5,052 bases of DNA from Bacteroidales bacterium (GTDB taxonomy: Bacteria; Bacteroidota; Bacteroidia; Bacteroidales; Bacteroidaceae): positions 1 to 5,052 of the forward strand of contig SFJN01000176.1 in the NCBI GenBank assembly GCA_004555055.1, in the 5' to 3' direction. The notes under the pieces are model-generated. The model did no database searches. It saw only the letters and a list, made by a program, of their open reading frames with translations, and was not told the DNA's origin. Position numbers and translations under genes: made by a program. Positions 1-5,052 of this stretch are shown here, in pieces (the stretch's first letter is position 1; each line of letters starts with the position of its first letter).

Positions 1-1
1 G

Positions 2-310
2 TGGTCATGGGTTATTGGCATTATATCATTCGTCCTGCCTCTCATTATAGGCATGATTACTTTGTGGAGTAACACCAAATTCGAAATCCTTTCATTAATA
101 CCAAAACTCGAAAAATCTTTACGAAATAAGCAGTACACCTTGCGTCGTTATTCCGAAAAAACGGTTTCTGTTTATAACAACGAAGTAACCGACCTATCCG
201 ATAAGCTTGAAGCGGCAACAAAAGAAAAATGCGCCGCGGAATCTGACTTAAGGCGTGAAAGAGCAAAACTGGATAGCTACTCTGTAGACATCTCAATTCT
301 TGGTGATTAA
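2..310 (+). CDS. 3' end of a membrane-anchored, probable coiled-coil protein (partial)
   Basis: The frame is open from the first complete codon of the window, so the true start lies upstream. The internal ATG at 53 falls inside the hydrophobic segment and is an unlikely start. The visible 102 residues begin with one strongly hydrophobic stretch of about 20 residues (VIGIISFVLPLIIGMITLW), a probable transmembrane helix. A hydrophilic tail of about 80 residues follows, rich in Lys, Glu and Arg, with heptad-like segments (EVTDLSDKLEAATKEKCAAE) that suggest a coiled coil. I do not recognise the family and propose no function. The segment is visibly more AT-rich than the integrases to the right, so it probably has a different origin. 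It ends in TAA, 16 bases before the terminator hairpin. The reading is supported by the unbroken frame, the sensible membrane-plus-tail layout and the terminator; the product is unknown. Confidence 0.6.
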   Translation, partial: WSWVIGIISFVLPLIIGMITLWSNTKFEILSLIPKLEKSLRNKQYTLRRYSEKTVSVYNNEVTDLSDKLEAATKEKCAAESDLRRERAKLDSYSVDISILGD

Positions 311-326
311 CGACTCGAATTTATGA

Positions 327-372
327 AAACACACCCACTCCTACTGTTATTATTATTGGAGTGGGTGTGTTT
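327..372. terminator. Strong, probably bidirectional intrinsic terminator
   Basis: A perfect 15-bp stem pairs 327-341 (AAACACACCCACTCC) with 358-372, around a 16-base AT-rich loop. On the plus strand the stem ends in TTT and runs into TTCTTCT, which suits the partial gene ending at 310. On the minus strand it ends in TTTT, which suits the convergent small gene. The left part of the right arm and the loop overlap the last codons and stop of the reconstructed minus-strand gene (353-615), so gene end and terminator share bases. Confidence 0.85.
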
Positions 373-615
373 CTTCTCGTGCACATAACTCATTTTCTAA
401 ACGCCACGCCAATCTAAACCCAGCGATGAAGCTGTCAATTGACCTGTTCTCAGCGATTTGATCCTTGTCATCAATGATCTGAAGCACAACCGCCGCTCCG
501 GTTTGTCCAGTGCTTCGATAAGCTGCTGGTGGCAGTCCTCGATTTCCTTTTTCAATTCAGTCTCAGGCAACGGCTCATAAAAGTTGTCGTATAAAGATTT
601 GAGCAATTCGTTCAT
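353..615 (-). pseudogene. Frameshifted small DUF6809-like protein gene
   Basis: The gene starts at ATG 615-613 (MNELLKSLYDNFYEPLPE) with a good ribosome binding site, AAGGCGG at 630-624, eight bases upstream. The first 43 residues read normally to KPERRL at about 487. The following frame then becomes arginine- and serine-rich and ends at 397. Adding one base near 486-487 (TTGTGC to TTGGTGC) opens a frame reading VLQIIDDKDQIAENRSIDSF and then IAGFRLAWRLENEL, ending at TAA 355-353. That gives an 87-residue acidic protein. From memory, this restored tail matches the small DUF6809-type proteins of unknown function in clostridial gut bacteria and their mobile elements. The 263-base length, one short of a multiple of three, fits a single deletion. 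No slippery heptamer is visible, so programmed frameshifting is unlikely. A sequencing error would look the same. Confidence 0.68.
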
Positions 616-740
616 TTGCGTTCCCGCCTTGCAGCACAAACATATACCACAGAAGAGGACAAATAGCCAGGAAAACTTTTTGCCGATAGCATTCATACGA
701 ACGGGTATTCTTTGATACAGCCGACCATTATTTGCACGGT
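616..740. other. Gap between the broken small gene and the hairpin beside the first integrase; no gene assigned
   Basis: On the minus strand this stretch is partly open in all three frames. One frame reads into the small gene with a hydrophobic stretch (KKFSWLFVLFCGICLCC). Another ends in a TGA overlapping the small gene's ATG (AAATGA), as in translational coupling. None has a ribosome binding site, start and length that I would defend. It may be remnant coding DNA upstream of the small gene. The only supported element is the ribosome binding site of that gene at 624-630. Confidence 0.4.
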
Positions 741-780
741 CATCTCCATGTGTGCCAATATACCAGCGCACATGGAGATG
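741..780. repeat. 15-bp inverted repeat beside the first integrase: candidate recombination site or transcript-end hairpin
   Basis: CATCTCCATGTGTGC (741-755) pairs with GCGCACATGGAGATG (766-780). Fourteen of the 15 positions are Watson-Crick and one is G-T, around a 10-base AT-rich centre (CAATATACCA). The repeat starts one base beyond the TGA of the integrase. In the integrase's transcript it would form a stable 3' hairpin, but no T-tract follows, so it is not a standard intrinsic terminator. Two inverted arms around a short AT-rich centre beside an integrase gene also resemble the core of a tyrosine-recombinase crossover site, although the spacer is longer than the usual 6-8 bases. The inverted repeat itself is certain; its role is inferred. 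Confidence 0.6.
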
Positions 781-781
781 G

Positions 782-2266
782 TCACTTTTTCTTGCGACTT
801 TTCTTGCCCGTCTCCTTCTCCGCCTGCGCCTGCTGCTCTGCCAGCAGGCGCTTTTTCTCTGCCTTGACCTCTACGATCAGCTCTGCCAGCTTTACCTCCA
901 CCTCCTCACGGGTCTTGGCATAGACATTGAAGCCGTGCTTCTTTCCGTCCACCCACATGGGCGAGTAGCGTCCCTCGTAGAGGTGGTCATTGATTTGCGT
1001 GATACATCCGGTACCCGCCCTGCGGCGGGTGGGCAGGACGGGCTTGAAATCGGTCATTCTCGGCTTTCCCGGTTGGCCGGGGGCAGTTTCCTGTCCGGGT
1101 GCTGAACCGCCCTCTGGCGGCGCTGCTTTGCCGATTCCTCGGTCGATATTGGCGGCGGCTGTGCGCTGCATATCGTCGGTGATATGGGTGTAAATGTCCA
1201 GTGTGGTCGCTGCCGACACATGACCCAGCATGGCGGAGAGGGTCTTGACGTCCATGCCGTTCTGCAAAGCCAGCGTCGCGAAGGTATGGCGAAGGTCATG
1301 GAACCGCACATGTTTACACCCAGCGTGCTCCAGAATGAGCTGGAGCCGCTGGCGTACCACGCCGGGGGTGAGCGGGCAATCCTCCTTTACCGGGGACGGG
1401 AACATCCAACGGGAGTTCACCGTTTTCTTATACTCCCGCAGCACCTCCACCACCGATGGCGGCAGAACGATTTTGCGAATGGAATTCTTGGTCTTCGGCT
1501 CGCTGAACTGAAGTTCTCCATTGACCTGGTAGACCTGCTTATTCACATTCAGTACGCCAGTCTCAAAGTCCAGGTCATCCCACTGGAGCGCCATCAGTTC
1601 ACCACGCCGCAGGCCGGTGGACAGGTCCAGGAGGAAGAGTTCGTAGTAGCCCTCGGCCTTAGCCTGAATGAGAAACCGCTGCAGCTCGTCCCGGTCCAGC
1701 ACCTGCATCTCCCGTGCTTTCTTGGGCGGCAGCTTACAGCCAATGGCCGGATTAGTGCGGATGAGCCCCTCCTGCACGGCCTTCTCCAGTGCGGTGCGGC
1801 AGGTGGCATGACACATACGCACCATCCGGTCGGACAGTCCCTCGCCGAAGCGTTCCGTGAGGGTCTTCCGGCCATCCTTTTTGAGCCGTGCGTAGAACTG
1901 CTGCAGGTCGTTCTGGGTCAGCTTGTTCAGCGGAGTGTTACCAATCTCCGGAGCGATATGCAGACGGATACGGCTCTCATAACCTAACTGGGTGGTGGCG
2001 CGGATCTTGGGTTTGGAGTGGGTCTCGTACCAATACTCCAGCCAGTCGCCGAACCGCATGTCCGGCTTCACCTTGTCGGACTTGATACCGCCCAGCTCCT
2101 CTTTTAGTTTCTGAAGCTTCTCAGCACACTCCCGCTTGGTTTTTGCGAGGACGTTCTTCGTCTTGGGATAGCCCTTATCGTCGTAGCCGACGACATAGCG
2201 GCCCTCCCAACGGCCATCCGCACGTTGCCTTATGGTTCCGTCTCCGTTTTTTCGCTTTCTTGCCAC
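782..2266 (-). CDS. Tyrosine recombinase (integrase) with a duplicated DNA-binding domain at its C terminus
   Basis: This site-specific recombinase would integrate and excise a mobile element by forming a 3'-phosphotyrosine link to DNA. Residues 1-57 form an AP2-like arm-binding domain (GDGTIRQRADGRWEGRY). Residues about 68-170 are the SAM-like core-binding domain, and about 185-370 the catalytic domain. The catalytic set is complete: Arg220 in TGLRRGE, probable Lys258 in PKTKNS, His323 and Arg326 in HDLRH, His349 in MLGH, and Tyr359 in DIYTH. The protein is about 100 residues longer than usual. After a Pro/Gly-rich linker (about 380-415), residues 418-470 resemble the N-terminal domain again, followed by a Lys/Glu/Gln-rich tail ending KKSRKKK. 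The start is GTG at 2266, chosen because AGGAG (2279-2275) lies eight bases upstream and the sequence matches typical N termini (MARKRKNGDG). A plus-strand IS110 element lies immediately upstream in place of an excisionase gene. Activity is not shown, but nothing looks broken. Confidence 0.97.
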   Translation of the reverse strand: MARKRKNGDGTIRQRADGRWEGRYVVGYDDKGYPKTKNVLAKTKRECAEKLQKLKEELGGIKSDKVKPDMRFGDWLEYWYETHSKPKIRATTQLGYESRIRLHIAPEIGNTPLNKLTQNDLQQFYARLKKDGRKTLTERFGEGLSDRMVRMCHATCRTALEKAVQEGLIRTNPAIGCKLPPKKAREMQVLDRDELQRFLIQAKAEGYYELFLLDLSTGLRRGELMALQWDDLDFETGVLNVNKQVYQVNGELQFSEPKTKNSIRKIVLPPSVVEVLREYKKTVNSRWMFPSPVKEDCPLTPGVVRQRLQLILEHAGCKHVRFHDLRHTFATLALQNGMDVKTLSAMLGHVSAATTLDIYTHITDDMQRTAAANIDRGIGKAAPPEGGSAPGQETAPGQPGKPRMTDFKPVLPTRRRAGTGCITQINDHLYEGRYSPMWVDGKKHGFNVYAKTREEVEVKLAELIVEVKAEKKRLLAEQQAQAEKETGKKSRKKK

Positions 2267-2274
2267 GGTTTCAA

Positions 2275-2279
2275 CTCCT
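2275..2279 (-). promoter_or_regulatory. Ribosome binding site that decides the GTG start of the first integrase
   Basis: The minus strand reads AGGAG, then TTGAAACC, then GTG. The eight-base spacing supports the GTG at 2266-2264. No in-frame ATG fits better. Confidence 0.8.
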
Positions 2280-2297
2280 ATTACAATAAATTTGGAC

Positions 2298-2523
2298 AGG
2301 AAAGCCGGGCAGCCAGTCCGGCTTTCTTTCCATCTCGTGCCTAAGCTACAATAAGGGGAGCAACTGGCTGACCATTAACTCCTTGGGCTGCTATGTCCGT
2401 CGGAAAGACTGTCAGCCATCCTCTTGTTGCAGCGTTCGATTTGAGCAGGTTGAGCCATCGAGTTCGCGTCACCCAATAGATTGAATCGGCAACGAGAAAA
2501 AGATGGATTCCGGTTGCAGATTT
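2298..2523 (+). ncRNA. Candidate IS110 bridge RNA region upstream of the transposase
   Basis: In the IS110 group (IS621 is the studied case) the non-coding left end encodes a bridge RNA whose two internal loops pair with target and donor DNA. Here about 225 bases hold a run of stems. One pairs 2298-2308 with 2318-2328 (core GAAAGCCGG/CCGGCTTTC). A second pairs 2365-2372 with 2411-2418 (TGGCTGAC/GTCAGCCA) around a 38-base loop, and could be the target-binding loop. A third pairs 2422-2430 with 2489-2497 (eight Watson-Crick pairs plus one G-T). It encloses a smaller stem, 2436-2440 with 2457-2461, and could be the donor-binding loop. The order of 5' hairpin followed by two large-loop domains fits the known plan. 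The guides could not be matched to the ends. The first hairpin may instead belong to the integrase leader. Confidence 0.42.
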
Positions 2524-2529
2524 CGTATT

Positions 2530-2535
2530 GGAGGT
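2530..2535 (+). promoter_or_regulatory. Ribosome binding site that decides the transposase start
   Basis: GGAGGT lies six bases before ATG 2542. It supports this start over the in-frame ATG at 2503, which has no comparable site and would add 13 residues unlike the family's N terminus. IS110 transposases normally begin only a few residues before the GIDISK motif. Confidence 0.85.
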
Positions 2536-2541
2536 AGATAC

Positions 2542-3750
2542 ATGAACTCTGTTGGCATCGACATTTCCAAAGGCAGAAGTACGGTTGCTGTCATGCGTCC
2601 CTTTGGAGAGGTCGTCATCTCACCATTTGAAGTGCGTCACACCGACAGTGAACTGAGCGAGCTGGCAAGGCGTCTCAAAAGCCTGGACGGTGAGACTCGT
2701 GTGGTCATGGAGGCCACAGGGAATTACCATGCGCCGGTGGCTTGGCTGCTCCACGATGCGGGGCTGTATGTCTCCGTCGTCAACGCAAAGCTGGTGCATG
2801 GCTACGGGAACAACGATTTGAGGCATGTCAAGACCGACAGGAAGGACGCCGTAAAGCTGGCGAACTATGGCCTTGACCGCTGGCTTACTTTGCCGAGGTA
2901 TGTTCCGGAGGAAGACACTCGGCTGCTACTAAAGAGCTGCTACCGCCAGTACCGACAGTATTCCAAGGTACAAACTGTTCTGAAAAACAACTTGATCTCT
3001 TTGCTGGATACCACTTTTCCGAACGCGAATCGTTTATTCAATAGTCCTGTCCGTGCAGATGGAAGCGAGAAGTGGGTAGACTTCGTGGCGGAGTTCTGGC
3101 ACTGCGGGTGCGTTTGTGAACGCTCTGAAAAGGCGTTCCTAAACAAATATCAGCGATGGTGCAGAAAGAACGGTTACAACTTCAGTGAGGAAAAGGCTCT
3201 TTACATTTACTCTGAGGCCGGTGGACACATCGGCGTTATGCCGAAGTCTGAAACCACTAAGCTGCTTGTTGAGCAGGCTGTATCTCAGCTCAGAGCAACC
3301 TCCGCTGCGCTGGCCACACTTAGGCGGGAAATGCAATCCCTGGCGTCCCAGCTTCCGGAGTATCCTGTTGTCATGGAGATGTTCGGAGTTGGTCCGGCTC
3401 TCGGCCCGCAGCTCATGGCTGAGATCGGTGATGTGCGCCGTTTTTACTCTAAGAAAGCCCTCGTGGCCTACGCCGGTATTGACGCCCCACCGAATGATTC
3501 AGGGGATGTAACAGGCAGACACAAGAACATGAGTAAGGTTGGGGCATCCTCGCTGCGCCGGACGCTTTTCCTTGTCATGAGCGTCTATTTGCAAACCGCG
3601 CCCCTTGATGAACCTGTCTACCAGTTTATGGACAGGAAACGAGCCGAGGGGAAGCCTTACCGCGTCTACATGATGGCATCCGCTAACAAGTTTCTGCGGA
3701 TCTACTACGCTACTGTGAAAACCTACTTGGATACACTGGAGCAGATTTAA
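2542..3750 (+). CDS. IS110-family transposase (RNA-guided DEDD/serine recombinase)
   Basis: This enzyme moves the insertion sequence by recombining target and donor DNA, guided in this family by the element's bridge RNA. The protein has 402 residues. The N-terminal RuvC-like DEDD domain (about 3-160) shows Asp7 in GIDISK, Glu57 in MEATGNY, and Asp99 and Asp102 in KTDRKDA. The C-terminal Transposase_20 domain (about 275-365) shows the helix-hairpin-helix-like stretch MEMFGVGPALGPQLMAEIGD, then YAGIDAPPNDSG, then MSKVGASSLRR. The probable catalytic serine is Ser331. All four acidic residues are present, so it may be active. The protein is longer than IS621 transposase (about 326 residues). The extra length lies mostly in the middle and includes an insert with four cysteines (Cys188, Cys190, Cys192, Cys207). 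It runs opposite to both flanking integrases. No terminator hairpin was found after the stop. Confidence 0.97.
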   Translation: MNSVGIDISKGRSTVAVMRPFGEVVISPFEVRHTDSELSELARRLKSLDGETRVVMEATGNYHAPVAWLLHDAGLYVSVVNAKLVHGYGNNDLRHVKTDRKDAVKLANYGLDRWLTLPRYVPEEDTRLLLKSCYRQYRQYSKVQTVLKNNLISLLDTTFPNANRLFNSPVRADGSEKWVDFVAEFWHCGCVCERSEKAFLNKYQRWCRKNGYNFSEEKALYIYSEAGGHIGVMPKSETTKLLVEQAVSQLRATSAALATLRREMQSLASQLPEYPVVMEMFGVGPALGPQLMAEIGDVRRFYSKKALVAYAGIDAPPNDSGDVTGRHKNMSKVGASSLRRTLFLVMSVYLQTAPLDEPVYQFMDRKRAEGKPYRVYMMASANKFLRIYYATVKTYLDTLEQI

Positions 3751-3866
3751 CCTTGTTACATACCCGTTGGCTGGCTGCCATTTCAATTTCGAGATGCGAA
3801 GCGGCCTGGTTTAGTGTGCTCTTTTTTTGCTATCTTGCGAAATTCAAATTTCCATCTTGACAAAAC
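3751..3866. other. Short gap: IS110 right end and 3' flank of the second integrase
   Basis: These 116 bases lie between two stop codons and hold no gene. They should contain the right end of the IS110 element and then the DNA beyond the second integrase. Visible landmarks are CTGGCTGCCATTT at 3771-3783, which resembles part of the left-end RNA region; a run of seven T at 3822-3828 with no hairpin before it; and a small palindrome, GAAATTCAAATTTC, at 3839-3852. No convincing terminator for either flanking gene was seen. Confidence 0.5.
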
Positions 3867-5030
3867 TTAGCAGGTCTTTCCGAACAAGTCTTCTATGAAG
3901 CCGCCCACGATGCCGCTGGCCTGCCGTTGCATGTCCGAAGTCACGTGGGTGTAGGTGTCCAGGGTGAAGGACGCATTGGTGTGTCCCAGGATGCCGGACA
4001 ATGTTTTGGCGTCCACGCCGCTGGCCAGCGCATGGGTGGCGAACGTATGTCGCAAGTCATGGAATCGGATGTCGGGGAGACCGGCCTGCTGGAGCAGCAC
4101 TTTCAGCCGGCGGTAGGCCGAGTCAGGATTCGCCGGCAACTCCGGGCTGGTGGGGTGGGGGAAGATCCACTGGCTGATGGCTCGTTTCTTTCTCTGCCGC
4201 AGGAGCTCCACGATGCTCTGTGGCAGGATGATGGTGCGCGTTCCCTTGCTGGTCTTGGTGTCGCCCAGAGCGAACACGCCCATCTTTTTGCTGTGGAGGG
4301 TGCGGCATATTTTCAGCGTGCCTTTCTTCTCATCGAAGTCCTTCCACATCAGGCCGCAAATTTCACCTCGCCGCAGTCCAGTCATAAGTTCGGTGTAGAA
4401 GAACTCGTACCAGACATCGTCCTCGCGGATGGTCTCCATGAAAGTGTCCAGCTCCTGCTCGTTCAGGATGCGCTTGGGCTTGTAATTTGGCCTGGGGACG
4501 GTCGGTCCCTCGGTGGGATTCTTCGGGATGATGTGCGCCTGCACCGCGTCCTTCATGGCACCGTGGAGCATGGTATGGATGTGGTTGACGGTGGCATCGG
4601 AGAGTTCGCATCCATTTTCGGAATGCTCATGGATGCGGCCTTCTTTTTTCAGGCGGCGGTACATCCGCTGGATGTCCTGACTGGTGATGAGAGACATCTG
4701 CTTGTGACCGAGCTGGGGTTTGATGTAGCAGTCGACGAACTGGCGGTAGCTCTTCATGGTGCTGGGGCGGATGGTGCCTTCCTTGTACTCCTCCAGCCAG
4801 ATGTCCAGCCATTCGCCCAGCGTCATGCGGCTGTCTTCGGTCAGCTCCACATCCTGGTATCGTTCGATGCTCTGGTGGAGCTTATCCGTCAGCTCTTTTT
4901 GGGTATTTGCGTAGTCGTGATGAAAGATGGGGTCGCCGTTTTTCTTGTGGCCTACCACGATGCGGCCTTCCCAGCGGCCATCGTCGCGTTTGCGCACCAT
5001 CCCGTCACCGGACGGCCTGCGCTTTGCCAT
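3867..5030 (-). CDS. Tyrosine recombinase (integrase) of a second mobile element
   Basis: This phage/ICE-type integrase would insert and excise its element through a tyrosine nucleophile. It has 387 residues, a usual length for the family. An AP2-like arm-binding domain spans about 8-55 (GDGMVRKRDDGRWEGR), a SAM-like core-binding domain about 68-165, and a catalytic domain about 185-375. The catalytic residues are all present: Arg220 in TGLRRGE, probable Lys259 in DTKTSK, His324 and Arg327 in HDLRH, His350 in ILGH, and Tyr360 in DTYTH. The ATG start at 5030 has a near-ideal ribosome binding site, AAGGAGG at 5045-5039, eight bases upstream. It shares motifs and catalytic spacing with the other integrase in the window. 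It is clearly divergent from it outside those motifs and lacks the C-terminal extension, so it is not a recent duplicate. Its upstream partners lie beyond the window. Confidence 0.97.
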   Translation of the reverse strand: MAKRRPSGDGMVRKRDDGRWEGRIVVGHKKNGDPIFHHDYANTQKELTDKLHQSIERYQDVELTEDSRMTLGEWLDIWLEEYKEGTIRPSTMKSYRQFVDCYIKPQLGHKQMSLITSQDIQRMYRRLKKEGRIHEHSENGCELSDATVNHIHTMLHGAMKDAVQAHIIPKNPTEGPTVPRPNYKPKRILNEQELDTFMETIREDDVWYEFFYTELMTGLRRGEICGLMWKDFDEKKGTLKICRTLHSKKMGVFALGDTKTSKGTRTIILPQSIVELLRQRKKRAISQWIFPHPTSPELPANPDSAYRRLKVLLQQAGLPDIRFHDLRHTFATHALASGVDAKTLSGILGHTNASFTLDTYTHVTSDMQRQASGIVGGFIEDLFGKTC

Positions 5031-5038
5031 TAGTCATC

Positions 5039-5045
5039 CCTCCTT
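5039..5045 (-). promoter_or_regulatory. Ribosome binding site of the second integrase
   Basis: The minus strand reads AAGGAGG, then GATGACTA, then ATG. This is a near-perfect Firmicute-type site with eight-base spacing. An ATG seven bases upstream of the start (5037-5035) is out of frame and is not the start. Confidence 0.85.
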
Positions 5046-5052
5046 AAGTCTG

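Larger units (their letters stand above)
2290..3830 (+). mobile_element. IS110-family insertion sequence (outer limits approximate)
   Basis: The element has one transposase gene with an IS110-family product and a long structured non-coding region upstream of it. That is the layout of the IS110 group, whereas the IS1111 group carries its RNA downstream. IS110 elements usually lack terminal inverted repeats and make little or no target duplication, so the ends cannot be fixed from one sequence. The limits given are the widest possible: the left is set by the first integrase's ribosome binding site and the right by the second integrase's stop. A 9-base inverted match, GGCAGCCAG at 2308-2316 and CTGGCTGCC at 3771-3779, may lie close to the ends. 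The element is oriented against both integrases and separates them. Confidence 0.6.

Noticed and set aside
486..490. Programmed frameshift in the small minus-strand gene
   Set aside because: There is no slippery heptamer or downstream stimulatory structure, so a simple one-base deletion or sequencing error explains it better.
616..771. N-terminal extension of the small minus-strand gene, including a hydrophobic stretch
   Set aside because: The internal ATG at 615 has a good ribosome binding site and gives the family-like N terminus. The extension runs into the inverted repeat and has no supporting start signal.
1184..1987. Open frame of 267 codons on the plus strand opposite the first integrase
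   Set aside because: It is antisense to a well-supported integrase, with no ribosome binding site or family-like motif.
2441..2480. Possible promoter TTGAGC with CAATAG before the transposase
   Set aside because: Both boxes match poorly and the region is better explained by RNA structure. No promoter in the window reached a level worth listing.
2503..2541. Upstream ATG extending the transposase by 13 residues
   Set aside because: The ATG at 2542 has GGAGGT at ideal spacing and gives the usual IS110 N terminus; the upstream ATG has neither.
2331..3796. 7-base inverted match CATCTCG (2331-2337) and CGAGATG (3790-3796) as IS ends
   Set aside because: A 7-base match between two flanks of about 100 bases is expected by chance about as often as not.
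3811..3828. Run of seven T as a terminator after the transposase
   Set aside because: No stable hairpin precedes the T-run on the plus strand, and on the minus strand it is an A-run.
3839..3852. Small palindrome GAAATTCAAATTTC after the second integrase
   Set aside because: Six AT-rich pairs with a two-base centre in AT-rich DNA is too weak to call an operator, terminator or attachment site.
3927..5033. Open frame of 368 codons on the plus strand opposite the second integrase
   Set aside because: It lies wholly antisense to a clear integrase with all catalytic motifs. Its protein is a GC-rich shadow without recognisable domains.

Overview
The window looks like accessory DNA from a Gram-positive gut bacterium, most likely a clostridial Firmicute of the Oscillospiraceae/Ruminococcaceae type. 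This is an inference. It rests on strong AGGAGG-type ribosome binding sites, the style of the two phage/ICE-type integrases, and a small gene resembling the DUF6809-type proteins common in those genomes. No housekeeping gene is present to fix the taxonomy.

Layout from left to right. (1) Bases 2-310, plus strand: the 3' end of an AT-rich gene with one membrane segment followed by a charged, probably coiled-coil tail. (2) Bases 327-372: a perfect 15-bp hairpin with T-rich flanks, a terminator shared by convergent genes. (3) Bases 353-615, minus strand: a small DUF6809-like gene broken by a single-base deletion. (4) Bases 741-780: a long, near-perfect inverted repeat one base beyond the stop codon of the first integrase. 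(5) Bases 782-2266, minus strand: a 494-residue tyrosine recombinase with a full catalytic set. Its C-terminal extension appears to be a second copy of its own N-terminal DNA-binding domain. (6) Bases about 2290-3830, plus strand: an IS110-family insertion sequence. Its 402-residue DEDD/serine transposase (2542-3750) is preceded by about 275 bases of non-coding DNA rich in stem-loops, which is where IS110-group elements encode their bridge RNA. (7) Bases 3867-5030, minus strand: a second, related but distinct 387-residue tyrosine recombinase.

Together this reads as a recombination hot spot. Two integrases lie in tandem on the same strand, separated only by an oppositely oriented IS110 element, at the edge of older and partly decayed genes. 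The two integrases would each serve a separate integrative element or prophage, most of which lies outside the window. The IS110 element sits upstream of the first integrase, where an excisionase or other element gene would be expected, so it may have altered that integrase's expression.

The most interesting items are the candidate bridge RNA, the duplicated arm-binding-like domain of the first integrase, and the possible recombination site beside it. No CRISPR array, tRNA or rRNA was seen.
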